Below are positions 8,180 through 16,070 of a stretch of 64,000 bases of DNA, piece after piece. The DNA lies in contig JAEFAZ010000004.1 in the NCBI GenBank assembly GCA_016292135.1, positions 186,001 through 250,000 on the forward strand. The letters are read 5' to 3'. The stretch is from Saccharofermentans sp. GTDB lineage: Bacteria; Bacillota; Clostridia; Saccharofermentanales; Saccharofermentanaceae. A model generated the notes under the pieces. The model made no database searches. It saw only the letters and a program-made list of their open reading frames with translations, and had not been told where the DNA came from. The position numbers were made by a program, and so were the translations under genes. Position 1 is the first letter of the stretch. Every line of letters begins with the position of its first letter.

Positions 8180-8797
8180 TTATCTATTCCTCCCGTATAT
8201 CCTGTCGAACTGTCTTATGTGCTCATCCAAAAGCTTGAGCATCTCCTCTTCCCTTTCGGGCTCCCTGTCGCATATCGTGAGCAGGTAGTAGATGGGCGCG
8301 TAGAAATGCAGCGTCATGACCTGAACGTTATCCGTCCGGAGGATCCCTGATGTCACCATGAAGCCGAAGAGCATTCCCTGATAAGAGAGGGGATCATCCA
8401 CATAAAGCTTCGAATAGACTTTGGCAAGGTCCTTGTCGTGGAACTGCTCGATCGTCAGCATCTTCCTAAACTTCCTGTTGTAATCGTCGTGAAGGTAATA
8501 GAGGAAGAATTCGCGGCCGAGCTTCAGGAGCTGATCTTCCGGCAGGGTCCTGTAGATATCTGCATCCTTGCCCGCGTCCGTCCCGTTAATATTGAGAGAT
8601 TCCGCCTGCATGGCAAACCTCCGGTTCATCTCATCAATGATCGCTTCGAAGATCGCCTTCTTGCTCTTATAGTGTTTATAGAGCGACGGTGCCTTGATGC
8701 CGACACGCTCAGCGATGTCGTTTACATATACATTGGCATATCCCTTCTCGGAGAAGAGTGTCAGTGCCTCATCCAATATCTTTTGTTTTGTGTCCAT
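8180..8797 (-). CDS. TetR/AcrR-family transcriptional regulator
   Basis: 205 residues. The N-terminal TetR HTH is clear: KILDEALTLFSEKGY, then VNDIAERVGIKAPSLYKHYKSKKAIFEAI (residues 5-55), where the recognition helix lies in KAPSLYKHY. The variable C-terminal ligand domain has no recognisable ligand signature. It is the first gene of an operon with the flavin reductase. Two palindromes overlap its own promoter, so autorepression is likely. AAGGAAG lies 6 nt before the ATG. Confidence 0.93.
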   Translation of the reverse strand: MDTKQKILDEALTLFSEKGYANVYVNDIAERVGIKAPSLYKHYKSKKAIFEAIIDEMNRRFAMQAESLNINGTDAGKDADIYRTLPEDQLLKLGREFFLYYLHDDYNRKFRKMLTIEQFHDKDLAKVYSKLYVDDPLSYQGMLFGFMVTSGILRTDNVQVMTLHFYAPIYYLLTICDREPEREEEMLKLLDEHIRQFDRIYGRNR

Positions 8798-8819
8798 AAT
8801 GATCTTCCTTTTCGAAAAT

Positions 8820-8868
8820 GGCTAATTACAATTAGCCGGATTATAGGCTAATTCGGATTAGCCGTCAA
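8820..8868 (-). promoter_or_regulatory. sigma-A promoter with two palindromic TetR-type operators
   Basis: Minus-strand -35 TTGACG (8868-8863) and -10 TATAAT (8845-8840) are exactly 17 bp apart. An 18-bp palindrome GGCTAAT-TCGG-ATTAGCC (8846-8863) fills the spacer. A second, GGCTAATT-AC-AATTAGCC (8820-8837), starts just after the -10 and covers the expected start site. Centres are 26 bp apart. This is a textbook arrangement for repression by the adjacent TetR protein. Confidence 0.9.
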
Positions 8869-8889
8869 GCAGGATCTGAATAAAACATG

Positions 8890-8920
8890 AAAAAAGCCCC
8901 AAAGCAGGAGCTTGGGGCTT
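8890..8920 (-). terminator. rho-independent terminator of the SLH protein gene
   Basis: On the minus strand AAGCCCCAA pairs with TTGGGGCTT around an 8-nt loop, followed by TTTTTT. It lies 20 bp after the SLH gene stop and just upstream of the TetR promoter, insulating the two units. Confidence 0.9.
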
Positions 8921-8940
8921 AATAATATCTCTTACGGGAT

Positions 8941-11706
8941 TCATCCCTTGTCGTTTACAAACTTATCGTATTTATAAAGGAAGGTTACCATCTGCCTTCT
9001 CAGGCACTCGCCGTCCGGACGGAAGGTGCCGTCATCGTAACCTGCCAGGATCTTCTTTTCGGAAGCCCAGAGAGTTGCCTTGTAGAAATAATCGGAAGTC
9101 TTAACATCGGAGAACTTGTTCTTCGTGGTCTTCGGCTCGGGTTTGCCGGCAAGACGCCAGAGGAAAGTCACGGCATGCCTTCTCGCGCAGACTTTCCGGG
9201 GACCGAATGTTCCGTCGCTGTAACCTTCGACAATGTGATTCTCGTTGCCCCAGATAACGGCTTTATAGAAGTAATCCTCTTTCTTGACGTCACCGAATCT
9301 GCAGGTCTTCGCCTTGGGCTTGGGGCAGCCTTCGAGCCTCCAGATGAAAGTTACCATCTGGGCACGTGTGCATACGTTTGCAGGCTTGAACTTTGTCTGT
9401 TCGTCGTAGCCCTTGACGACTCCGGAATCAGTAAGATAATAGGTCGGTCCGTACCAGAAATCTCCGGGATCCTTCACGTCCTTATAGAGGACCCTGATAT
9501 CGAAGATTGTCGTTCCCAATGAGCTATAGGAAGTTACCTGAACGGAACCGGCTTTGACCGCTTTGATATTTCCTTCCTGATCGACCGAAGCTATGACCGC
9601 ATCCGAAGAAGAGTAACTAATCCAGGTATATTTCTCGTCAGTCTTGAGCAGCATGGTATTGCCGCAGATGATATTGACCTGTATCTTTTTGCCGGATGTA
9701 TATCTTAAGACCATATTGCTCTTGGTATTCGGATCTTTATTGATCTTCAGTACGGCAACATTGCTCGTGATCTTGCCCCAGTAAGGATCATTGACAGCAG
9801 CCTTGACATAATAAGTTCCGACATTGGAGGGAGCCGATCCGGTCTTGAGACTGCCGTTGTCCGCAGGTGTTACCTGATTCTTGCAGTCTTTGTCGGTATA
9901 GTATTTGTAACTGACACTGCCGCTTACATCCGCCATGCCCGCAGGATCGACCGCCTGAGGTTCTTTGTTGTATGCGGCGGTCTTATCAGCGATCAGCAGC
10001 TGAGGATAGACTGTATTATGTCTTTTCGTCTGAGCAAACTGATCCGCATAAGAACCGGGCTTGCAGTGTATATTCACTCTCCTTTGGACCGGACTTCCGT
10101 CGCTTACCCAGTAAGATCCCGTCCAGGTGAGGTCATCTCCTATGGTCTTAACGGAAGGCTTTATGTAAACGTCCGTGAGGGCACTGTCATATGCGAAACA
10201 CCTGCTGCCTATCTTAGTCAGCGTGCCCGGAAGCTTTATTGTTGTTACGTTCGGAATGTTCGAAAAAGCGTTTTCGCCAAGGGATGTGATCCCTTCTTCA
10301 ACGATTATCGTCTTTACCTTCAGCCTGATATCAGCCGGCATGGACTGCGCGAAGGAAGCCTTGACTTCTCCCGTTCCTGATATCGTGAGGACTCCGTCCT
10401 TAAAAGACCAGGTAGCGGCCGGGCCTGCGAGCCTGTACTCCTTCGCGGAGTACGTCCCTTCAGAAGCGTCTATCGAGATGAACCTTACGCATGTGTTATC
10501 GGAATAACAATAGCTGACTTTCCCGCCGGAAAGAACGGGTTCACAAGAAGACATATGCGCTTTGGTCTGCCTGTAGATCTTTGAAAGCTTGTTGCCGGAT
10601 CCGTCGATAAAACAGTAGTTTAAGCCGTTCTTATCGTCCGAGCCCGTATATCTCTCCCAAAGGACAAGGAATCTGTTGTTATTGATCTTTACGATCTTGA
10701 TGTTCCTCTGCGAATAATTGTCGTTATCAGTCGTGAGCCACTTAACCTTGGTCTTATCCTCTGTGAAATTATTCTTCGGCGTTACCGTCAGATAGATGTT
10801 ATATGTCTTCTTATAACTGCTGTCATCGTACTTCGACTGGTCGATCGAAGAACCCAGGCCGATAATGTTATTGGACGAAGTTTCCAGGTCATCTGCAGTC
10901 GCATATGTGGCGATCGCCCAGGCGCTCGTTCTTTCTCCGCCGTATTGCATGACTTTTATCCTTGATACGGTCCTGTCGCCGTCTATATACCAGGCCGTGT
11001 TCTCGACCACTTTGCCGAGAGTCGTGGCTCTCGATCCTTCACTCTCCTCATATACGTAGATATCCTTCTTATCGTCAACAACTATGTGCTGCGAAAAAGA
11101 ATGCGCCAAATTAGAGCTCAGTATTTCCCAGCTCATGTCACTGATCTTGATCGCAAACATCAGGAATCCCTGATGTCCCTGGTTGTACTGGGGATCCACG
11201 TAACCTTCGTGTCCCGTTACGAGAAAGAGTTCACCGTTGCATTCGGCAAGTTCTGTCGTCGCAACATCGAAAGGATATCTTATCTCATTGCCGAACGAGC
11301 CGTTTCCGTGCATCTTGGCCGCGCCGAGACGTTTCCAGTTCCTGTCGTACTTTACTACCCTGATGACTTCCTTGTCATCCACTTCGTCAAGATTGTTCTG
11401 TCCGAAAACAAGATAATAGTAATCTTTGCCCGCATAGAAAGTCTCGAAATGTGAAAGTTCCGATTTGATGCTCTTCCTGCTCTTGATGTTAAAAGACTTG
11501 TCGTAGTCTTCGGCGAAAAGTCCGTCTTCGGTCTTAATAAACCTCATGTAACCTTTATCGGTTACAGTCAGAAAATCTTTACCGGACTTATATGTAAGAG
11601 GAAGTATATCATTGCTTCCTTCAGCCGCTTTGTCCTGTCTTGCGGGGAACACGGTAAAACTCAAAACGGCGATCAGGACCGCCATTATCACAGTTATCTT
11701 TTTCAT
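8941..11706 (-). CDS. secreted surface protein with LRR, Ig-like and SLH repeats
   Basis: 921 residues with a Sec signal peptide (about 1-30). Order: an N-terminal beta-propeller-like region (40-430) with repeated YDRNWKRLG/SWEI strands; a BspA-type leucine-rich repeat (about 440-540, e.g. ITSLGENAFSNIPNVTTIKL); an MBG-type beta domain (about 575-660); a Big2-like domain (about 670-735); and three SLH-like repeats to the C-terminus (about 745-921, each with a GY-x-DGTF-like turn and an RRQMVTFLY/RAQMVTFIW helix). SLH repeats bind pyruvylated cell-wall polymer, so the protein is probably wall-attached, with an adhesive or substrate-binding outer part. It is a single-gene unit between two terminators. 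Confidence 0.85.
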   Translation of the reverse strand: MKKITVIMAVLIAVLSFTVFPARQDKAAEGSNDILPLTYKSGKDFLTVTDKGYMRFIKTEDGLFAEDYDKSFNIKSRKSIKSELSHFETFYAGKDYYYLVFGQNNLDEVDDKEVIRVVKYDRNWKRLGAAKMHGNGSFGNEIRYPFDVATTELAECNGELFLVTGHEGYVDPQYNQGHQGFLMFAIKISDMSWEILSSNLAHSFSQHIVVDDKKDIYVYEESEGSRATTLGKVVENTAWYIDGDRTVSRIKVMQYGGERTSAWAIATYATADDLETSSNNIIGLGSSIDQSKYDDSSYKKTYNIYLTVTPKNNFTEDKTKVKWLTTDNDNYSQRNIKIVKINNNRFLVLWERYTGSDDKNGLNYCFIDGSGNKLSKIYRQTKAHMSSCEPVLSGGKVSYCYSDNTCVRFISIDASEGTYSAKEYRLAGPAATWSFKDGVLTISGTGEVKASFAQSMPADIRLKVKTIIVEEGITSLGENAFSNIPNVTTIKLPGTLTKIGSRCFAYDSALTDVYIKPSVKTIGDDLTWTGSYWVSDGSPVQRRVNIHCKPGSYADQFAQTKRHNTVYPQLLIADKTAAYNKEPQAVDPAGMADVSGSVSYKYYTDKDCKNQVTPADNGSLKTGSAPSNVGTYYVKAAVNDPYWGKITSNVAVLKINKDPNTKSNMVLRYTSGKKIQVNIICGNTMLLKTDEKYTWISYSSSDAVIASVDQEGNIKAVKAGSVQVTSYSSLGTTIFDIRVLYKDVKDPGDFWYGPTYYLTDSGVVKGYDEQTKFKPANVCTRAQMVTFIWRLEGCPKPKAKTCRFGDVKKEDYFYKAVIWGNENHIVEGYSDGTFGPRKVCARRHAVTFLWRLAGKPEPKTTKNKFSDVKTSDYFYKATLWASEKKILAGYDDGTFRPDGECLRRQMVTFLYKYDKFVNDKG

Positions 11707-11761
11707 GAAAGATCATCTCCTTGACGAAAAACGGATCATTCCTGAATATATTATACGCCCG

Positions 11762-11798
11762 AAAAAAGGGCTGTCCCAAATATTCTTGAGACAGCCCC
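11762..11798 (-). terminator. rho-independent terminator of the zinc-ribbon protein gene
   Basis: Minus strand: GGGCTGTC pairs with GACAGCCC around a 14-nt loop, followed by TTTTTT. The stem also covers the probable -35 region of the next gene: a TATAAT follows just downstream at about 11748, ahead of the SLH gene. Confidence 0.88.
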
Positions 11799-11829
11799 GT
11801 GAAGTTTTTCGATAAGAAGACGAGCTTCC

Positions 11830-13566
11830 TTACATTCCGCCTGCACCGCCCGGAACACCGGAAGATCCGACGTTGCCGTTCTTGGTTACCATAAGCTTCA
11901 ATGTATATGTGTAATTTCTCTTAAGCTTGAAATCAGGGCTGGATCCGTTCAGGAGCTGGCTGTAGATCGCTTCTTCTCCGAAAAGATCTATATCGCCGTA
12001 CCACTGGGTTCCGTAACCTACCTTGATGGTATAGGTGCCAGCCTTAAGCTTGACCTTCGCATTCTTGCCTGCCCTGATGAAGATCTGGGCAACCGCATTT
12101 CCGTTCGAATCGTAGAATTTCAGGAATACCGATTTGTCGGAAGGAGCAACGATCTTCATGGAAACTCCGCTGCCGTAATTCTTCTTCTTTGATCCGTTAG
12201 CGGGAAGATCCTGTTCGCACTGGGATGCCTTGGTCTTGGAATCCTTATAATCGGGGATCGTGTTATAGAGCTTCATGGCCTTATAATATTCGCCGTTGTT
12301 GAAATATTGCTCGGCATCTTCATAAGTCTTCTTCAGCTTTTCTATCTTCTCTTTCTCAGTCTTGCAATTCTTGTAGTGAGTGCTTGCATCGAGGAAATCT
12401 CCGATCTCCTGGAAAAGGGCCATAGCTTCTTCGTAATTACCCTTCTCTTCGATCTTGACGGCATCATCATACTTGAAGCCCTTAACGGCATATGTCTTAA
12501 GTTCCAGCTGATCATCGTCGGGGGGATCTATCAGATCTGCCAACGCATTATAATCGCCGGGCTCACCGCTGTTATAAGCATCTGCGATAAGCTGTTCCTG
12601 ATCATTCTTGGGTGCAGCCAGATAATTGAGTTCATAATCCTGTATCTGCAGACCGTAAAGATTTGCGATGATGCCGATCCAGTTTTTATCGGACTTTGCA
12701 TTATCCGCATTCAACAGGACATTGCAATAATTCCTGTCGGAAGAATAATCGACTTTTGCCTTCTTGATCGAATCAAAATATCTTACAGCCAGCGCATAAT
12801 CCTTGTCTCTCATGGCATCATAGGCATTTATGATGTTGGCGTAATCTTCAATGAGTTCATCAGCTTCCTTGCCTTCACTGCTGCTGCTTCCGAAGAAATC
12901 CTTACGCTTGTTCAGAAGATCGATAGCTCCGCTGTAATCTTTTGCTTCGACACGTGCGTCGATATTCTTGCTGTCGATCTCGACCTGGCAATACTTGGCC
13001 ATATACTCGGAATCTTCATAGTCTTCAAGTTCGGTGAACATCTCTTTTGCAACAACATACTGCCCGTTGTCAAAAGCTTCCTTTGCCTCGTTATACTTCT
13101 GGCTTACGGCGTACTTACGGAAGCCGATAACACCCGCAACAGCAAGACCTGAAAGGATTATGACTCCTCCGACGATGCTGAGGACTATGATCAGTGGTTT
13201 CTTTGATCTTTTCCTGGGAGCAGCCTGTGGAGCAGAAGTCATGGGGATCTGCTCGGGCTGTACCTGCTGAACTGATACGGGCGGCTGGAATGTCGTCTGT
13301 ATGGGCTCTGCCTGAGGCTGCTGGACCGTAGGCTGGACAGGTGCTGCTTCCTGGACCGGAGGCTGTACCGGCTGAACAGGCTGAGCAGGTGCTGCTTCCT
13401 GAACGGGAGCCTGGACAGGCGCAGGTTCTGCAGGAGCTTGTACCGCAGCCTGCTCCTGAGTCTTTATGATCGTGTCGATCGTCTCTGTCGACATCGTTAC
13501 CTTCGCTCCGCAATTGGAACAGAAGGGAGTATTATTTATCGGTTGACCACAATTACTGCAAAACAT
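11830..13566 (-). CDS. zinc-ribbon membrane protein with TPR-like extracellular domain
   Basis: 578 residues. An N-terminal zinc ribbon (C3-x2-C6, C16-x2-C19) is followed by a Pro/Gln/Ala-rich linker (about 40-125), one TM helix (about 127-150) after RKRSKK, and an outside region of helix-turn-helix repeats with YNEAKEAFDNGQYVVAKEMF-like units (about 155-450), typical of TPR arrays. The C-terminus is a beta domain of about 110 residues ending in a Gly-rich tail. The topology is cytoplasmic ribbon, membrane, then external TPR-like scaffold. Such proteins are common in clostridia without assigned function; a sensing or assembly role is inferred only. A TGTTATAAT extended -10 lies at about 13663-13671. 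Confidence 0.75.
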   Translation of the reverse strand: MFCSNCGQPINNTPFCSNCGAKVTMSTETIDTIIKTQEQAAVQAPAEPAPVQAPVQEAAPAQPVQPVQPPVQEAAPVQPTVQQPQAEPIQTTFQPPVSVQQVQPEQIPMTSAPQAAPRKRSKKPLIIVLSIVGGVIILSGLAVAGVIGFRKYAVSQKYNEAKEAFDNGQYVVAKEMFTELEDYEDSEYMAKYCQVEIDSKNIDARVEAKDYSGAIDLLNKRKDFFGSSSSEGKEADELIEDYANIINAYDAMRDKDYALAVRYFDSIKKAKVDYSSDRNYCNVLLNADNAKSDKNWIGIIANLYGLQIQDYELNYLAAPKNDQEQLIADAYNSGEPGDYNALADLIDPPDDDQLELKTYAVKGFKYDDAVKIEEKGNYEEAMALFQEIGDFLDASTHYKNCKTEKEKIEKLKKTYEDAEQYFNNGEYYKAMKLYNTIPDYKDSKTKASQCEQDLPANGSKKKNYGSGVSMKIVAPSDKSVFLKFYDSNGNAVAQIFIRAGKNAKVKLKAGTYTIKVGYGTQWYGDIDLFGEEAIYSQLLNGSSPDFKLKRNYTYTLKLMVTKNGNVGSSGVPGGAGGM

Positions 13567-13700
13567 GGGATTACCTCACTTCAAAACAATTTCCGGAAAC
13601 TTCTTCTTACGTATAAAATATCAGCGGCAGAATCCGCTCCTTCGACCCTTCCTTACAATCGGATTATAACACAGCCTTAAAACATAATGTTATAGTATTA

Positions 13701-13718
13701 ATATCACTGTTGTGATAT
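13701..13718. promoter_or_regulatory. 18-bp palindrome in the PEBP upstream region
   Basis: ATATCAC-TGTT-GTGATAT, a perfect 7-bp inverted repeat, 29 bp before the PEBP ATG, in the AT-rich region that must hold its promoter. It has operator form. No regulator is encoded next to it. Confidence 0.5.
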
Positions 13719-13746
13719 AAACACCGGATAAGACAGGAGAAAGATC

Positions 13747-14478
13747 ATGAAGAGAATTAAGATCTTATCTGCATTACTGTGCCTTACAACAGTCTGCTCT
13801 TTTGCAGGATGCAGCGCAAACACCCCTGCTAATACTGCATCCTCTTCCACAGAGGAAACGAGCACGGCGTCAAGCGAAGAGACATCCTCTTCATCATCCG
13901 GATCAGCAGCGGTAACAATGGTCGACAAGACCGAAGGAAGCAGGGTCAATATCTTTTTCGAGCGCATCAATTTCCTCGAAGGCTTCGATACTTTCGAAGT
14001 CACATCGAGCGATCTCATAGGAGATAACTGGGCTGATTCCTTCTCGACAACGACTGCCGGCGACGATGCTTCCCCGCAGCTTTCATGGAAAGCTGTTGAA
14101 GGCGCGGCATCTTACGTCGTATACATGTTCGATCAATTCGGAACACCGGTTATCCACTGGCTCTCAAACGGCATCACCGATACGGAGTTGCCCACGGGCT
14201 GGGCTCCCAAGAGCGAATACATAGGACCCGTCCGGCACGCCGACAAAACGGCTCATCCCTATGTGATATATGTCGTGGCACTTAAGTCTCCCGTTGAAAA
14301 AGCACCCGGAGATTTTTATAACGGAAACTACAAGTTCGAAGAAAAGATCCTTGATCTGGATACTGACGGTAAAGGCAACAAAGGCAACATAATCTCCTAC
14401 GGCCGTCTCGTCGGATACTATGCGGGTGAAGAGAATCCCGATCCGTCAGAATGGGTCGCCTGGGTTACAGGGGATTGA
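13747..14478 (+). CDS. PEBP (YbhB/YbcL, Raf-kinase-inhibitor-like) lipoprotein
   Basis: 243 residues: a lipoprotein signal (CSFAGC), a Ser/Thr/Glu-rich spacer to about residue 60, then a phosphatidylethanolamine-binding fold. Signature pieces are DDASPQLSW, the strand SYVVYMFDQFGTPVIHWL and an HPYVIYVVALKSP segment. Bacterial PEBPs bind small anionic or lipid ligands; their physiological role is largely unknown. AGGAG precedes the ATG. Its last 20 codons overlap the 3' end of the convergent Nudix gene by 61 bp, which is unusually long for a convergent pair. Confidence 0.88.
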   Translation: MKRIKILSALLCLTTVCSFAGCSANTPANTASSSTEETSTASSEETSSSSSGSAAVTMVDKTEGSRVNIFFERINFLEGFDTFEVTSSDLIGDNWADSFSTTTAGDDASPQLSWKAVEGAASYVVYMFDQFGTPVIHWLSNGITDTELPTGWAPKSEYIGPVRHADKTAHPYVIYVVALKSPVEKAPGDFYNGNYKFEEKILDLDTDGKGNKGNIISYGRLVGYYAGEENPDPSEWVAWVTGD

Positions 14479-14987
14479 TCTTTCATCTGATCCCTGATCA
14501 TTTCCATTACTCTTAGTTCCCTCTCGACCAGGACTTCCAAACACTTATCGCAGGGAAGGACTTCTTCATTTATCTTTATGGCTTCTTCTATCGGAACAAA
14601 GAGGGTGACAAAATCATCCCTTATCTCGCTTGCAGTCAATTGAGGTTCGACCGTACGGTCTTCGACTTCACAAAAATAGTAGCTGGTATCCTGGATATAT
14701 ACGGGTTCGAATCTGCCCTTCTTGATCATGTGGACACGCCCGAACTCACGGATCGTCTCAGGCTTTACTATAAGCCCCGTCTCTTCCCTGACTTCCCTCA
14801 TCATGGCCGAGATCGAATCCTCGCCGGCTTCGACTCCTCCGCCCGGGAATTCACAGTGCTTATTCTTCCTGCTGTAGCTCACGGCGACCAGTCCGTCACG
14901 GAAGATTATCCCTCTTGAAGACAGGCGTCTGAAAACGTCTCCGTTGGGATCGTAATCTTTCCTGTCCATCTCAAAAAGTAATCTCAT
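14418..14987 (-). CDS. Nudix hydrolase
   Basis: 189 residues. The Nudix box GX5EX7REUXEEXGU is complete: GGVEAGEDSISAMMREVREETGL (about residues 50-72), preceded by CEFPGGG. Family members hydrolyse nucleoside diphosphates linked to another moiety; the specific substrate is not readable. The C-terminal 20 residues, a Ser/Gly-rich tail, lie inside the overlap with the PEBP gene, so the tail may be a recent extension. It could be co-transcribed with the GNAT gene upstream (56 bp gap). Confidence 0.9.
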   Translation of the reverse strand: MRLLFEMDRKDYDPNGDVFRRLSSRGIIFRDGLVAVSYSRKNKHCEFPGGGVEAGEDSISAMMREVREETGLIVKPETIREFGRVHMIKKGRFEPVYIQDTSYYFCEVEDRTVEPQLTASEIRDDFVTLFVPIEEAIKINEEVLPCDKCLEVLVERELRVMEMIRDQMKDQSPVTQATHSDGSGFSSPA

Positions 14988-15043
14988 TATCCTGCCTTCC
15001 GGTACAGCCAGATTAGTTCAATTATACTTCATAATCCCGCTGT

Positions 15044-15916
15044 CTATGCATGAGAAAGATCGGGAAAATAAAGTTTGTCTTTTTCTATCGATCCGATTCC
15101 CTCTCCCCTGTAAAAAAGCCTGTAATCCTCACCGCCGTCATACTCCTCATAAAGACAGATATCCCTGTCGATTTCTAGAGGAGTAAATCCCAGCCTTAAC
15201 CTGTTGCCGCTGACCGTGATCCTTGCAATAACGTCTTTAAGGGCTGCTTTTTCTTCTGACAGGACAGACTGCAAAACAGTATCTCCGTCTTCATCAAGAA
15301 CTATAAAACGATCCATGTCTTCATCGTAGAAAACAGTGTCAAGATCCGCCGTATAGAACATCTGCAGACCATACCTGTTTATCTGTTCAAATGAAGAATA
15401 ACTTGCGCTATTCCTGACAAGTTCAAGGTAGTGTTCTTTGACTTCCTCCGGCATGTCTTTAACGGCTTTGAAAAATTCTTTTTTATCCCGGTCAAAACAT
15501 CCTTCTCTGACAAAATATCTGTACTGGTTTTCGATCTTAAATCCCATCTTCCCGTAGAAGCCCGCTGCGCTCAGATCACCGAAAAGATATATGCCGTCAC
15601 TATCGTTCTCATATTCAGCAATGACATGTCTCATGAGCTTTGCTGCAAGACCTTGATTCCGGTGATCAGGATCCGTCATGACGGTACCGATCTGTATGTA
15701 GTCTTTGGGGATCCCGTTTTGAACAAAATGCATCCTGTTGGCAGAAACATTCGAGACTATCTTTCCGTCACAGACCAGGGAATAAGGAATGTAATCTCCT
15801 TCGAAATATCCTCCGCCGACCCAGCCTTCAAAATCAAATCCGAAGGTCTTTTGTGTCAATTCGTTCAGCATATGACGGAGCTTATCGTCCCTCATATAAT
15901 CACTTATCAATTCCAA
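15044..15916 (-). CDS. GNAT-family N-acetyltransferase
   Basis: 290 residues. The N-terminal 150 residues hold a GNAT domain: the motif A acetyl-CoA loop is VMTDPDHRNQGLAAKLM (Q/R-x-x-G-x-A), followed by GIYLFGDLSAAGFYGKMGFK, the typical strand and alpha4 with Tyr and the F-Y-x-K-x-G-F signature. The C-terminal 130 residues form a second domain with several FYDEDMDRF- and RFGFTPLEI-like strands, as in the two-domain Eis-like or YitH group. Acceptor unknown. Confidence 0.85.
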   Translation of the reverse strand: MELISDYMRDDKLRHMLNELTQKTFGFDFEGWVGGGYFEGDYIPYSLVCDGKIVSNVSANRMHFVQNGIPKDYIQIGTVMTDPDHRNQGLAAKLMRHVIAEYENDSDGIYLFGDLSAAGFYGKMGFKIENQYRYFVREGCFDRDKKEFFKAVKDMPEEVKEHYLELVRNSASYSSFEQINRYGLQMFYTADLDTVFYDEDMDRFIVLDEDGDTVLQSVLSEEKAALKDVIARITVSGNRLRLGFTPLEIDRDICLYEEYDGGEDYRLFYRGEGIGSIEKDKLYFPDLSHA

Positions 15917-16004
15917 GTCCGTTCTCCTTCAGGAAAGCCCCCTGACATTGCTCCTCAAGAGCAACAACAGGAGGTCTTTTGCTGTCTTCATTATACATTA
16001 ACAT

Positions 16005-16041
16005 TAAAAAAGCAAAACACTCCCGGATGAGAGTGTTTTGC
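16005..16041 (-). terminator. rho-independent terminator of the phytoene-desaturase-like gene
   Basis: Minus strand: GCAAAACACTC pairs with GAGTGTTTTGC (11 bp, 8-nt loop), followed by TTTTTT. It lies about 30 bp after the oxidoreductase stop. Confidence 0.92.
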
Positions 16042-16070
16042 CTCATTTGAGATATGTCAAAATGTATCTG

